A stretch of 64,000 nt of DNA from an uncultured Verrucomicrobia subdivision 3 bacterium. GTDB taxonomy: Bacteria > Verrucomicrobiota > Verrucomicrobiia > Limisphaerales > UBA11358. The stretch spans positions 1 through 64,000 of the forward strand of contig CAINLR010000177.1 of assembly GCA_903850425.1 (NCBI GenBank). Reading direction: 5' to 3'. The position numbers and the translations under genes are program-made. Positions 18,001 to 27,032 of this stretch are shown one piece after another. The notes below the pieces were generated by a model, which saw only the letters and a program-made list of their open reading frames with translations, was not told the origin of the DNA and searched no databases. Every line of letters begins with the position of its first letter. Positions within the stretch are counted from its first letter, which is position 1.

Positions 18001-18353
18001 GCTACAATTTGTTCCTCGCCTTGAAAGAGACGTTGAACAACATCGTCAAACACGCCAAGGCCACGGAAGTCTGGCTGCGGCTGCGGCTCGAACCGAAGTC
18101 ATTCACGCTGATCATCGAGGATAACGGACAGGGTTTGCCGGACGTGACTGAACAACGGGAGTTGAACTTGAGCAAAGCGCGCCTCACGGCTGGGTCTGGG
18201 ATGGGGAATCTGGAAAAACGGCTGACCGCGATCGGCGGCCACTGCAAAATTCACAGTGCTGGCGGCCAGGGCACCCGCGTGGAAATGTCCGTGGACATCA
18301 ACTACGCCGCATCACCAGTTATGGCGATTGGCCGCGATGACTATGAAGAGTAA
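15036..18353 (+). CDS. Reg_prop/Y_Y_Y sensor histidine kinase (NarX-like core)
   Basis: A 1105-residue membrane kinase. After an N-terminal hydrophobic segment (about 43-60), a large periplasmic double propeller built of Reg_prop repeats (GYLWVGTYDGLARFDG, LWFLTRDG, VWIGTGGGGLCRW, LWAGTFRGGLLRF) spans about 65-700. A Y_Y_Y domain follows (about 762-836, F-R-Y-R-V-D-G-L-D...W), then a membrane helix (about 842-860), a HisKA_3 domain with phospho-acceptor His893 in AKDIHDDVGAGLTQI, and a HATPase domain (N box ETLNNIVKHA, G box DNGQGLP and GSGMGNL). There is no receiver, so it needs a partner, most likely the response regulator at 18436. Such kinases usually sense sugars or degradation products; the ligand here is unknown. 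Confidence 0.88.
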   Translation: MKQRGGMGAKRSRFAMVFFQSGAIFSSVPPPFIPSPLRRAVLVGIAVASCQLPLTTVATTDYLVDAENNLPSSSVTSVAQTPDGYLWVGTYDGLARFDGARFVTFDPANRPALSQSRIQDLFLDVQGTLWINTFRGGLTSYRDGVFRAELLDQPTFDLHTSLVFSTSNRVVFVTQFGEVLSRDPAKVGGEWAVVKPPPAERPPIFQCADRDGRLWFLTRDGHILQFADGQFQMLADDGGLAGSQIYTLVADARGNIFAGAENEIARWSGKQFEAITPTNGEADVQPQLLFPTKSGAIWVLDGERLRKMVGREWVAEATQWRGLLGPASGRAMGAHEDRDGGLWFNHYGNGLFHITPDGHFQRLTSQDNLPSDRVGAWFQSNDGGVWVGATLGGLARLRDRRFHVVGPAEGLPARTALSVCEDTPGAVWIGTGGGGLCRWTNGVITRYSVGASASANFIFSISPRPDGGAWLSAAEGEDLYQFYDGRVQRVSWDVHGIKCILTDHLGRVWIGTKSGIAQWAGEQRWLLGTNNATTTPSVRALVETAAGVVWAGADDGTLYRCAAEQLTAFRPKDALADQPIYSLVADADGTLWAGTFRGGLLRFKNGRFSRITAKQGLPVEVICQMLEDQHGRLWLGTHQGIYCVAKAALETCADSPTNKLDYITYGVHDGMPALECSDGYQPSCWRATDGRFWFTTVRGAVWVNPDELTARAAPPKVVIEEFRVDGELVSLGSGGTPLGSEPPPHASGPTPDPIIISPGHKQLDFQFTALSFDAGEQARFRYRVDGLDTDWVDWDTRRTLQLRNLAPREYRLHVIACNSEGVWNTTGATLAFEVQPHVYQTWTFKIIGGLVLIGGISFGVRRAATRKYRRKLALLQQQHAIERDRARIAKDIHDDVGAGLTQITLLTELARRDPEQTNANLGRISDSARKLTKAMDEIVWAVDPQHDTFDGLLDYISAYAEDFLRVAGIRFRMDLPAQLPVARVDAELRYNLFLALKETLNNIVKHAKATEVWLRLRLEPKSFTLIIEDNGQGLPDVTEQRELNLSKARLTAGSGMGNLEKRLTAIGGHCKIHSAGGQGTRVEMSVDINYAASPVMAIGRDDYEE

Positions 18354-18435
18354 AGTCACGCCATGACACCTTTGATTCGCCGCGAGGGTTTGCTGTCGTC
18401 GCGAATGGGGAGGTTCCATTATCTCTTAACCGCAC

Positions 18436-19095
18436 ATGAGCATTGCTGTTTCCATTGTTGAAGATGACGCGCAGGTGCGGGCGAGCCTGGTCAAGTTGAT
18501 CGACAGTTCGCCGGGGTTTCGCTGCGTGAGCCAGCATGGCAGCGCGGAAAACGCGTTGTCGGAAATTCCCAAGGCCAAATCCGAAGTGGTGCTGATGGAC
18601 ATCAACCTGCCGGGCATCAACGGCGTCGAATGCGCGCGCCGGCTCAAACCGCAGTTGCCCGCCACGCAGATCATCATGCTGACGGTGTATCAGAACACGG
18701 AACACATCTTCAATGCGCTGGCGGCGGGAGCCACCGGTTACATGCTCAAGCAGACGCCGCCGGCGGAATTGCTCGCGGCCATCAAGGAGGTCCATGCGGG
18801 CGGCTCGCCGATGAGCAGTCACATCGCGCGAAAAATCGTTTCGTCCTTCCAACAGGTCGCTCCCACCACGCCCGCATCGCAGAGCCTGTCGCCGCGCGAA
18901 GCGGAAGTCCTGGACTTGCTGGCCAAGGGATTTCTCTACAAGGAAATTGCCGAAGCCATGAAGGTCACTTACGCCACCGTCCATACCCACATCCGCCATA
19001 TTTACGAGAAGCTCCATGTGCGATCGCGGACGGAAGCGGTGGCCAAGCATCTGGGTCAGGGCCGCTCCCGGCGGGACCCCATTGCCGCCAACTGA
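18436..19095 (+). CDS. NarL/FixJ-type response regulator
   Basis: A 219-residue regulator with a receiver domain (1-120; acidic pocket E9-D10-D11, phospho-acceptor Asp55 in LMDINLPG, the T/Y switch residues and K in YMLKQ) and a LuxR-type HTH domain (about 150-215; LSPREAEVLDLLAKGFLYKEIA then TVHTHIRHIYEKLHV). It lies 82 bases after the Reg_prop kinase gene, which has a HisKA_3 core of the type that pairs with NarL regulators, so the two form a probable two-component system. The large repeat protein downstream is a possible target. Confidence 0.9.
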   Translation: MSIAVSIVEDDAQVRASLVKLIDSSPGFRCVSQHGSAENALSEIPKAKSEVVLMDINLPGINGVECARRLKPQLPATQIIMLTVYQNTEHIFNALAAGATGYMLKQTPPAELLAAIKEVHAGGSPMSSHIARKIVSSFQQVAPTTPASQSLSPREAEVLDLLAKGFLYKEIAEAMKVTYATVHTHIRHIYEKLHVRSRTEAVAKHLGQGRSRRDPIAAN

Positions 19096-19216
19096 TGGTC
19101 ATCCCCAGAACTGGCGATGGTGGCTCATCCGTTCTATGATACTCTTCGATTAATGCCCTTTGTTCCGAATCAATTCGTGCCTTGCTGTCTTTAGGAAATT
19201 CAACCCCAAAAACCAA

Positions 19217-22200
19217 ATGAAAACCCAAAATCAAACCCGCTGGCAGCGTTTCCTGCCGCTGACTGCGTTGCTAACCGCCATCGGCCTGAGTGCCACGCTG
19301 CCGACTCGAGCTGCCAATGCCACCTGGAACAGTGCCCCGGCGGATGCCACCTGGACCAATGTGCTGAACTGGAGTGGTGCCACCGTGCCGGGAACGCTCA
19401 ACAACACCGGCAATAATGGCGTGGATTCCGCCTCGATTGCTTTGTTCACCAACGCCATTGTTACTTACGGCGGCGCGGTCAATCCAGTTATTCCTGACGA
19501 TGCGACCCTTGGCAATGGCAAGGCGCGCATGATGGGCCAGATCAATTTTGATGGGGTCAACTGTGGTGCCTATGTGTTTTCTTCGCCCAGCGCTTACGCC
19601 GCCCAGACGGCCGACCTCCCGGAAACGGGGGTTCTCAGCCTGTGTGTCAACTCAGGCGTCAACTCCACCAATGGTTCCTTCATCGGTGCCGCCGTCACCA
19701 CGCCGCAGATTTTCATGGTTCCCGTGCAAATCCGGCTCCCCTCGTCCACGGACGGCACCTATTGTTTCACCAACAATGCCATCAGCCCGCAGGCAACTTA
19801 TTATTTCAACAACCTCTTCTTGTATCCCGGCGGCACCACGCGCGGCGTGACCTTTGTTTTTGACGGCTCGAACACGGGCACCAACACGGTGGCCACTCTC
19901 GCGCAGAGCATCAATCAAAGCACGGGCAACACTGGCATCCGCAAACAAGGCACTGGCCGCTGGATTCTTTCCGGCGCTAATACGTTCAAAGCCGCCGCGC
20001 CGTTGAACATCATCGGCGGGACGTTGGAAGTCAAAGATCCCGCCGCTTTCGGGATCGCCAACAATGTGAACGTGACCAATTCCATCCTGCAAATTGACGG
20101 CATTTCCCTGAACGTCGGCGCGGTCACGCTTCAAAACAACGGCACCAACCTCATGATTGGCAGCGGCACGGTCAACGGTATCACGGTGGCCAACACGGCG
20201 AACACGGTCGCTTATGTGACTACCACCAGCGCCAGCGATGTGCTGACCATTGGCAATGCCGCCAACAAGATCACCGGCGGCGCGGTCACCACCACGCTCA
20301 CCATGTCGGGGCCGGGAACGGTTGTGTTTCCATTCGCGAACAACTACACGGGCAAGTATGCGTTGAACACCGGCACCAATCAGCTTGCGGATGCGGGCGC
20401 GCTGGGAGCGGCTGCCAACTATAACTTGAATGCCGGCGCGGTTTTGGATGTGACCCCGCTCACCGTCAGCAGCGGCACCTATAGTTTTAGCGCCAAGGCG
20501 ATCAGTGCCAACGGCACCGGCACCGGCGTGGGTGCGACCGCTTCGGCGCTCCTGATGGATGCGACGGGCATCTTTGATTTCGGTTCCAAGGCGATGACTC
20601 TGACGTATTCACCGACCGCGACGAACGGCGATCTCTCGCACCCCGTCATTTACGCCCCGCAAGGCAAGTTGAACTTCATTGGCAACGCCATCACTGTCCT
20701 CAACACTGGCGCGCTCCCGCTGGGTGCCGGCACCTACACGATTGTTCAACAAGGAAGCGGGACCATCACTTCCAGCGGTGCGTTCGTGACCATCGTCCTC
20801 GGCAGCGGCCTGGCCCCGGGCATGGTGGGCGAAATCGTGGCTTCCGGTAACAGCTTGAACCTGCTGGTGTATCCCTACACGCCGAAGAGCCTGGTGTGGA
20901 TCGGCAATGATCCGCTGGTGCCGGGCGTATGGGACCGGCAGATCAGCACCAATTTCTTGAACGTTGCCACGCCTTCCGTGTTCAACATTTATGACACCGC
21001 CCTGTTCAACGTGACGGGCATTGCCCAAGCCACCGCCACTCTCGCTTCCACCCTGGTTCCCGGTGGCGTGACCGTGGACACAAGCGCGGGTGATTACACT
21101 CTGACCGGTGTCGGCCAGATCGCGGGCGGCACGATGCTGCTCAAGAAGAGCGCCGGCACTTTGAATCTGAACACGGTCAACACTTACAGCGGCGGCACCG
21201 TGGTTTCCAACGGCGTTGTCAAAATCGGATTGGATAATGCCATTCCGAGCACGGGCCTGGGCGACGTCACCAATGTCAGTCCGGCGGTGATTGACTTGAA
21301 CGGCTATGCCGACACCATCGGCGCGCTGAACGGCAATGGCACCATTGATGTCACCAGCGGTGGCTCGTCCATTTTGAGTGTGGGGGCCAATGACAACAGC
21401 GGCACTTTCTCGGGTGTGCTGACGAATACTTCCGGCACGCTGGGCCTGACCAAACTCGGCTTGGGCACCCAAACGCTCACGCGCTCGAATGCTTACATTG
21501 GCGTCACGGACATCGAACTCGGCACTTTGAAAGTGACCGATCCTTACGCGTTCGGTCCGGTCGCGTCAGTGGTGATCAACGGCGGTTCGCTGGACATGGG
21601 CACGAATCTGTTCATTGACAATCTCTCGGGCGCGGGCGGCACCATCGCCAACAACACTTCCGCCACCACCAACAACTTGATCGTGAAAGGCACTTCCGCG
21701 ACGGTCTATTCCTTCGGCGGCTCCATTCTCAACAGCGCCGGGAAAATTGTGTTAAGAGTGTTGGGCGGCACCTTGCGCATGACGGCAGGCAACGCCTACA
21801 CCAATGGAACTTATGTCGGCAACGGCGCGACGTTCCAAATTCACAACTCGCCCGCCGGGGTGACCGGTCCGGTGATCGCGAGCAACAACGCCACGCTTGG
21901 CCTCTCCGGTGGCAGTTCTTCGCCCGCTACGACCCCCACCACGGTGACCTCGGTGGATGGTGCCGCCGTCACTTTCACCTCCGGTGCGGAAGGCGAAATC
22001 TGGGGCGGCCAGTTCCTCGGCAGCGCCACCACCACCAACGTATTTACCGGCCCGCAATCGGTCGGCGGCGTGATGACCTTCTCCAATTTCCTAGGTGTGG
22101 CGCGCTTTGCCCTCGCTTCCGGCAACTTCCGTTTCTTCAACGGCGGCGGCGTGAGCGGCGGTGACAATACCATGTTCGACTTTGTCACCGGCAACGTGCA

Positions 22201-24598
22201 TACCCGCGATGCCCAGACCGTTTCTTTGGGTGCAATCAGAGGTGGCACTTCGGCCTCGGGCATCGGCGGCAATGGCACGGGCGGCACGGTGTCCACTTGG
22301 ATCATCGGTGCCAAGAATGTGGATTGTTCTTTCCAAGGATATATCAACGGGAGCAACAACCTCGTAAAAGCCGGCTCGGGCGTGTTGACGCTGGATGGCG
22401 CAGCGGTGACGACCACCACCGATGGTGCCACCTGGACGAATTACCAATACGCTCCGGTCATCGCTTATCTCGGCACCACCACGATCAGCAATGGAATGCT
22501 GGCCGTGTCCGTGCCGAATGACCTGGCCAACGCCACGGCCATCCAGCTGGCCACCACCGGCAGCGTGTTGAACGCCGCCAACATGGGCTATGTGTCCAAC
22601 TTCACGGACGTCAATGGTGCCAATGCCGCCCTCGTCACCAACGGCGTCCTCACGGTTCTCGCCGCCACGCCGGCGGGCGCGCCGCAGGTGCTCGGCGGTT
22701 TCGGCGTCGTGAAAGGCAACGGCGTGACCAACAGCGGCACGATCAATCCGGGCAACGCGGCCGCCGGCGGCACGTTGAGCATCTCCAACAGCCTCGCCAT
22801 CACCGCGGGCGCGACCAATTACTTCGACTTGTCCGACGACCTCACCGGTTTGGTGAAGCCAAGTGACATGATCGTGGTGCAGGGCGACGTGAACCTCACC
22901 GGCAACAGTGTCATCGGCATCGGCGCGCTGAACGGCGTGGTGAAAACCGGCAAGTATCCGCTGATCAAATACGGCGGCAGCTTGAAGAACGAAAGCGGCG
23001 TGGTTCCGACGGGAACCAGCATCCCCAATTTGTCGTTAGGCGGACTCTTCACCGCCACGTCGCGCGCGACGATGGTGTTGAGCAACGCCCCGGGCGAACT
23101 GGATTTGGTGGTGGTCAGCCTCAACACCAAGAATTTGACCTGGGCCGGCGACGGGGTCAGCAATTTGTGGGATGTCGTTGCCAGTTCCACCTGGCGCGAT
23201 GTCACGACGCCGATTCAATTCTATCAGCTCGACTTCGTCACGTTTGACAACACGGCTACGAACCAGAACGTGTCATTGCAGGGCACTCTGGTGCCGAGCG
23301 GCATCACGGTCAACAGCACCAGCAACTACGTGTTCAGCACGCCGGGCATCATCGGCGGCACCGGCACACTCATCAAGACGGGCACGGGCACTTTGACGAT
23401 CACCAACGGCGCCAACACCTACACTGGCGGCACGATTGTCAGCAACGGCCTGCTGAGCATCGGCACCGACAGCGGCAACAATCAAAACGATCAAGCCCTC
23501 GGCATCGGCCCGGTGACGGTCTCGGGCGGTGAACTGCGTTTTGGCGGCAATGCCGGATCAACGGTGGTGACGCACTCGATCAGCAACGCGATTGTGCTCA
23601 ATGGCGGCAGCGTCAAGGCGCAGGACGGCCTTCAGCGGTTCACCAATTCCACCGTCACTGCGGCGGCGGGTGGCGGTTCGCTCGTGACCGTGTTTGCGAC
23701 CAAAAATCTCATGCTGGATTCGCCGCTCATCGGCACTGGCAGCGTCACCGTGACCGCCGTGGCAGCGGGCACGAATGCGGCGGGCGGTCAGGTCATCCTG
23801 AACAACGCCACCAACACGATCAGCGGTTCGGTGATTGTCGCCACCAACGGCAACCTGGCTCTGGTCGGCGCGGCAGGTTTGTCCAACAGCGTCGCGATTG
23901 ATGTCCAACTCGGTGGCATTCTGGATGTCACCGGCCGCACCAATGTTTCGCAAACATTGACCCTGCTTTCCGGCCAGACGCTCAAAGGCAACGGCGTGGT
24001 GCGCGGTAATATCGTCCTGAACAACGGTGCCACGCTCGCGCCGGGAGCGACTGGAGCCATCGGCACGCTGGGTATCACGAACGCTGCCACCACGGTGACG
24101 ATGGGCGGCACCATCTCGCTGGACATCAACCGTTCCGCCACGCCGAACTGCGACCGTTTGGTGTCCACCACCAACGTCTTCGGCGGCACCCTCACCGTGA
24201 ACAACCTGGGCGGCCCGTTGCAGTTGAACGACACCTTCACCCTGTTCACCAGCGTCACCAATCGGGGCGCGTTCGCCGTGACCAATCTCCCGAGTCTGCC
24301 GACCGGCTGGGGTTGGAGCAATTCCTTGGCCTCGAATGGCAAGCTGACGGTCGTGGTGACGGTGAGTGCGACGCCGACCAACCTCGTGTTCGCGGTGAAT
24401 GGCACGAACCTGACCTTGTCCTGGCCGGCGGATCATACCGGCTGGCGCTTGCTAATGCAGACCAACAAACTGGGCTTGGGATTGAGTTCCAATACCAACG
24501 ATTGGAGCACGGTCACCGGTTCCGCCGCCACCAACCAAGTGGTGCTGCCGATGGATCCGGCCAAGCCGACGGAATTCTACCGGCTGGCCTATCCGTAA
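19217..24598 (+). CDS. large secreted autotransporter-strand repeat protein
   Basis: I placed the start at ATG 19217, which gives a clear signal peptide (RFLPLTALLTAIGLSATLPTRA). The 1793 residues are low in charge and rich in G, T, N and S. They carry repeated autotransporter-associated beta-strand units, for example KSAGTLNLNTVNTYSGGTVV, GTGTLTITNGANTYTGGTIV and SNGLLSIG, spread over about 240-1650, so the protein should fold as a long beta helix. A translocator barrel is absent: the end is a small module (LTLSWPADHTGWRLLMQTN ... EFYRLAYP) like those on the other secreted proteins here. Probably a surface or matrix protein. A terminator follows. Confidence 0.85.
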   Translation: MKTQNQTRWQRFLPLTALLTAIGLSATLPTRAANATWNSAPADATWTNVLNWSGATVPGTLNNTGNNGVDSASIALFTNAIVTYGGAVNPVIPDDATLGNGKARMMGQINFDGVNCGAYVFSSPSAYAAQTADLPETGVLSLCVNSGVNSTNGSFIGAAVTTPQIFMVPVQIRLPSSTDGTYCFTNNAISPQATYYFNNLFLYPGGTTRGVTFVFDGSNTGTNTVATLAQSINQSTGNTGIRKQGTGRWILSGANTFKAAAPLNIIGGTLEVKDPAAFGIANNVNVTNSILQIDGISLNVGAVTLQNNGTNLMIGSGTVNGITVANTANTVAYVTTTSASDVLTIGNAANKITGGAVTTTLTMSGPGTVVFPFANNYTGKYALNTGTNQLADAGALGAAANYNLNAGAVLDVTPLTVSSGTYSFSAKAISANGTGTGVGATASALLMDATGIFDFGSKAMTLTYSPTATNGDLSHPVIYAPQGKLNFIGNAITVLNTGALPLGAGTYTIVQQGSGTITSSGAFVTIVLGSGLAPGMVGEIVASGNSLNLLVYPYTPKSLVWIGNDPLVPGVWDRQISTNFLNVATPSVFNIYDTALFNVTGIAQATATLASTLVPGGVTVDTSAGDYTLTGVGQIAGGTMLLKKSAGTLNLNTVNTYSGGTVVSNGVVKIGLDNAIPSTGLGDVTNVSPAVIDLNGYADTIGALNGNGTIDVTSGGSSILSVGANDNSGTFSGVLTNTSGTLGLTKLGLGTQTLTRSNAYIGVTDIELGTLKVTDPYAFGPVASVVINGGSLDMGTNLFIDNLSGAGGTIANNTSATTNNLIVKGTSATVYSFGGSILNSAGKIVLRVLGGTLRMTAGNAYTNGTYVGNGATFQIHNSPAGVTGPVIASNNATLGLSGGSSSPATTPTTVTSVDGAAVTFTSGAEGEIWGGQFLGSATTTNVFTGPQSVGGVMTFSNFLGVARFALASGNFRFFNGGGVSGGDNTMFDFVTGNVHTRDAQTVSLGAIRGGTSASGIGGNGTGGTVSTWIIGAKNVDCSFQGYINGSNNLVKAGSGVLTLDGAAVTTTTDGATWTNYQYAPVIAYLGTTTISNGMLAVSVPNDLANATAIQLATTGSVLNAANMGYVSNFTDVNGANAALVTNGVLTVLAATPAGAPQVLGGFGVVKGNGVTNSGTINPGNAAAGGTLSISNSLAITAGATNYFDLSDDLTGLVKPSDMIVVQGDVNLTGNSVIGIGALNGVVKTGKYPLIKYGGSLKNESGVVPTGTSIPNLSLGGLFTATSRATMVLSNAPGELDLVVVSLNTKNLTWAGDGVSNLWDVVASSTWRDVTTPIQFYQLDFVTFDNTATNQNVSLQGTLVPSGITVNSTSNYVFSTPGIIGGTGTLIKTGTGTLTITNGANTYTGGTIVSNGLLSIGTDSGNNQNDQALGIGPVTVSGGELRFGGNAGSTVVTHSISNAIVLNGGSVKAQDGLQRFTNSTVTAAAGGGSLVTVFATKNLMLDSPLIGTGSVTVTAVAAGTNAAGGQVILNNATNTISGSVIVATNGNLALVGAAGLSNSVAIDVQLGGILDVTGRTNVSQTLTLLSGQTLKGNGVVRGNIVLNNGATLAPGATGAIGTLGITNAATTVTMGGTISLDINRSATPNCDRLVSTTNVFGGTLTVNNLGGPLQLNDTFTLFTSVTNRGAFAVTNLPSLPTGWGWSNSLASNGKLTVVVTVSATPTNLVFAVNGTNLTLSWPADHTGWRLLMQTNKLGLGLSSNTNDWSTVTGSAATNQVVLPMDPAKPTEFYRLAYP

Positions 24599-24613
24599 TG
24601 AGTCTGATCCTTG

Positions 24614-24647
24614 ATGGCGCGGCCAGGCGACTGGTCGCGCCATTTTT
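24614..24647 (+). terminator. rho-independent terminator
   Basis: Bases 24614-24625 pair with 24632-24643 (12 positions, one G-T), loop of 6, then TTTTT at 24643-24647. It ends the transcript of the large repeat protein. Confidence 0.85.
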
Positions 24648-24826
24648 GTGTCAACGAGACGATCGAGCCGAAGCGCCGCTTCGGAAGCAGTTTGCACTGT
24701 CCGCGCTCAACCTCGTCGGAAGCGGGAAAGATGACAAAACTGTCACGCAGCATTGGTTGAAAATTCATCCGGCTTGGGTTTAATGTCGAGGTCGGCACTT
24801 AGCGGCGACCAGCAAATTAAACCACT

Positions 24827-25222
24827 ATGAAAAATAGAATGATCCTCAGTTCTCTGCTCGCCGCGAGCTTGCTCGTCGGCTGCGCTTCGGAAAAATGCGC
24901 CATGTGCCAGAAAGACGGCGGCGGCAAAACCGCCAAACTCATGGCCCAAGCCAAAGTCAGCAAGGAAACCGCCCAACAAGCGGCACTGGCCAAAGTGCCC
25001 GGTGGCACGGTCAAGGACGGCGAGCTGGAAAAGGAAAACGGAAAATTAATCTGGTCGTTTGACATTGCGATTCCCGGCACCAAAGACATCAAGGAGGTGG
25101 CCGTGGATGCGATCACCGGCGACGTCATCGCCGTGGAAACTGAAACTCTCGCCGAGCAGGCCAAGGAAGCCGCGGAAGATGCCGCGAACGCCAAAAAGAA
25201 AAAAGGCGACGACAAAGACTGA
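24827..25222 (+). CDS. PepSY-domain lipoprotein
   Basis: A 131-residue protein with a lipoprotein signal (LLAASLLVGC, lipidated Cys19). After a short linker with CAMC, a PepSY-type domain follows (about 45-105): a helix K-E-T-A-Q-Q-A-A-L-A-K-V-P-G-G, then strands around LIWSFDIAI and KEVAVDAITGDVIAVE, the usual D-x-x-T-G-x-V turn. The tail is highly charged (KKKKGDDKD). PepSY domains are thought to inhibit or sense envelope proteins. It is the first gene of the co-directional block leading to the efflux pump, so it may act in the same envelope process; this is inference. Confidence 0.8.
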   Translation: MKNRMILSSLLAASLLVGCASEKCAMCQKDGGGKTAKLMAQAKVSKETAQQAALAKVPGGTVKDGELEKENGKLIWSFDIAIPGTKDIKEVAVDAITGDVIAVETETLAEQAKEAAEDAANAKKKKGDDKD

Positions 25223-25281
25223 TTGACGGGAATCTGAAACAAGCCAAAAGTCCTCAACTTCTATTTAACCAAATCACCTCC

Positions 25282-26292
25282 ATGAAAAAACTCCTCTTGC
25301 CCATTTTGTTTTCACTCGCCATCGCGACGGCTGCCCGCGCGGCGGAACCGTATCATTTCATCAAGGAAATTCCCGTGGGCGGCGAGGGCGGCTGGGATTA
25401 TTGCACCGTGGATTCGGCGGCGCAGCGGCTTTACGTTTCGCACGGCACGAAGGTGGTGGTGATTGATCTGGCCAAAGACGTGGTCGCCGGCGAGATCACC
25501 AACACGCCGGGCGTTCACGGCATGGCCGTCGCGCCGGAGTTGAATCGCGGTTTCACCAGCAACGGCCGCGAGAACAAGGCGGGCATCGTGGATTTGAAAA
25601 CCTTGCAGACGCTTTCCAAAGTCGAGACCGGCGCCAATCCAGACGGGATGTTGTATGAACCGGGGCAGCAGGAAGTTTATATGTTCAACGGACGCGGCGA
25701 GTCCGCCACGGTCATTGACGCCAAGACTGGCAAGGTGGTCGCCACGATTCCGCTCGGCGGCAAACCGGAGTTCGCGCAGGCCGATCCCAAGGCCGGCCGC
25801 GTCTTCAACAACCTTGAAGACAAAAACGAAGTGGTGGCGATTGATACCCAGACGCACACCGTCGTGAACCACTGGCCGATTGCGCCGGGCGAAGAAGCGA
25901 GCGGCCTGGCCTTCGATGAAAAAAATCACCGCTTGTTCCTCGGCTGCGGCGGCAGCAAAACGATGGTGATGATGGACAGCATTAGCGGCAAAGTGCTCGC
26001 GAGCGTGCCGATTGGCGACGGCGTGGATGCGAACTCGTTTGATCCCGCCACGCAATTCGCCTTCGCTTCCTGCGGCGACGGCACAGTGACGATTGCCCAC
26101 GAAGACGGCACCACGCTGACCGTGGTGCAAACCTTGAAAACGGAAAAAGGGTCGCGCACGATGACGATTGATCCGGCCACGCACAAAATTTATCTGGCCG
26201 CGGCGAAGTTCGACGCGCCCGCCGCCGGCCAGCGCCGCGGCAAGATGGCTCCCGACAGTTTCAAGATTCTGGTTTATGGCATGGAGAAATAA
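25282..26292 (+). CDS. exported YncE-like beta-propeller protein
   Basis: A 336-residue protein with a signal peptide (LLLPILFSLAIATAARA). The mature part is a propeller of YVTN-type repeats of about 40-45 residues: RLYVSHGTKVVVIDLAKDVV, then the blades ending in IVDLKTLQ, ATVIDAKTGKVVATIPLGG, EVVAIDTQT and MVMMDSISGKVLASVPIGD. These fit the YncE/quinoprotein-amine-dehydrogenase beta-chain-like fold, a scaffold without a known active site. It lies in the periplasm between a PepSY lipoprotein and another lipoprotein, upstream of a two-component system and an RND efflux pump. The ligand is unknown. Confidence 0.83.
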   Translation: MKKLLLPILFSLAIATAARAAEPYHFIKEIPVGGEGGWDYCTVDSAAQRLYVSHGTKVVVIDLAKDVVAGEITNTPGVHGMAVAPELNRGFTSNGRENKAGIVDLKTLQTLSKVETGANPDGMLYEPGQQEVYMFNGRGESATVIDAKTGKVVATIPLGGKPEFAQADPKAGRVFNNLEDKNEVVAIDTQTHTVVNHWPIAPGEEASGLAFDEKNHRLFLGCGGSKTMVMMDSISGKVLASVPIGDGVDANSFDPATQFAFASCGDGTVTIAHEDGTTLTVVQTLKTEKGSRTMTIDPATHKIYLAAAKFDAPAAGQRRGKMAPDSFKILVYGMEK

Positions 26293-26296
26293 TTCC

Positions 26297-27010
26297 ATGG
26301 AGACAAAGAAATGTTTCCCAATTTTATTCGCGGCGACGGGGGCGCTGGCTTTAGCTGGTTGCATCAGTGGCCCGACGGATCGCCATGCGCCGAAGGTTGT
26401 AAAAATCCCGACGTTTTCACATCCGCGCGACATCACGAATCCGTATCTGCCCCTCGCTTCGCTCAAGCAGGATATTCTTGAAAATAAAAGCGAACGCGTC
26501 GAGCGCACGGCCCGGCCGAATGTCCACAAGACGTTTCAGATTGGCGGACAAACGGTCGAAGCGTTGACGGTCGAGGATCGGGAATATACGGCGAGCGGTG
26601 AATTGACCGAGGCGACGCTGGATTATTTCGCGCAGGACGACGTCGGGAATGTTTATTACTTCGGCGAAGACGTGAATACCTACAAAAATGGAAAAATCTC
26701 CGGGCACAGCGGCGCGTGGCTGCTCGGTCGGGATACGAAAACTCCCGGCATCTTGTTGCCCGCGCATCCGAAGACCAGTGACAAGTTTCAATCCGAAAAT
26801 GTTCCCGGCATCACGCGCGAGGACGACGAAGTGGTTTCCATTTCCGAGACCGTGACCGTGCCGGCGGGAACTTTTCATGATTGCGTGAAGGTCAAGGAAC
26901 ATGCTTCCGACGGTGCGACGGAATTCAAACTCTACGCACCCGGAGTCGGTGTCATTGCCGAGATGGATTCGGAAGCGGGGCTTTTGTTAACATCCCACTC
27001 GACGAAGTGA
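26297..27010 (+). CDS. uncharacterised lipoprotein
   Basis: The start ATG 26297 lies 4 bases after the previous stop and gives a lipoprotein signal (ILFAATGALALAGC). The 237-residue protein shows the features of a recurrent family of exported proteins without known function: NPYLPL near the N-terminus, a Y-F-A-Q-D-D-V-G-N-V-Y-Y-F-G-E segment (about 110-125), ILLPAHPKTSDKF, ETVTVPAGTFHDCVKVKE and the closing KLYAPGVGVIAE. The mature part is mostly beta strands. It probably shares a transcript with the propeller gene and sits 22 bases before the response regulator. Confidence 0.65.
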   Translation: METKKCFPILFAATGALALAGCISGPTDRHAPKVVKIPTFSHPRDITNPYLPLASLKQDILENKSERVERTARPNVHKTFQIGGQTVEALTVEDREYTASGELTEATLDYFAQDDVGNVYYFGEDVNTYKNGKISGHSGAWLLGRDTKTPGILLPAHPKTSDKFQSENVPGITREDDEVVSISETVTVPAGTFHDCVKVKEHASDGATEFKLYAPGVGVIAEMDSEAGLLLTSHSTK

Positions 27011-27032
27011 ACCTCGCTCACAGCACTTTTCC

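Noticed and set aside
19217-24598. Tandem DNA repeats in the large repeat-protein gene
   Set aside because: The repetition is at protein level (beta-strand units with varied codons); no long DNA-level tandem repeat is visible.
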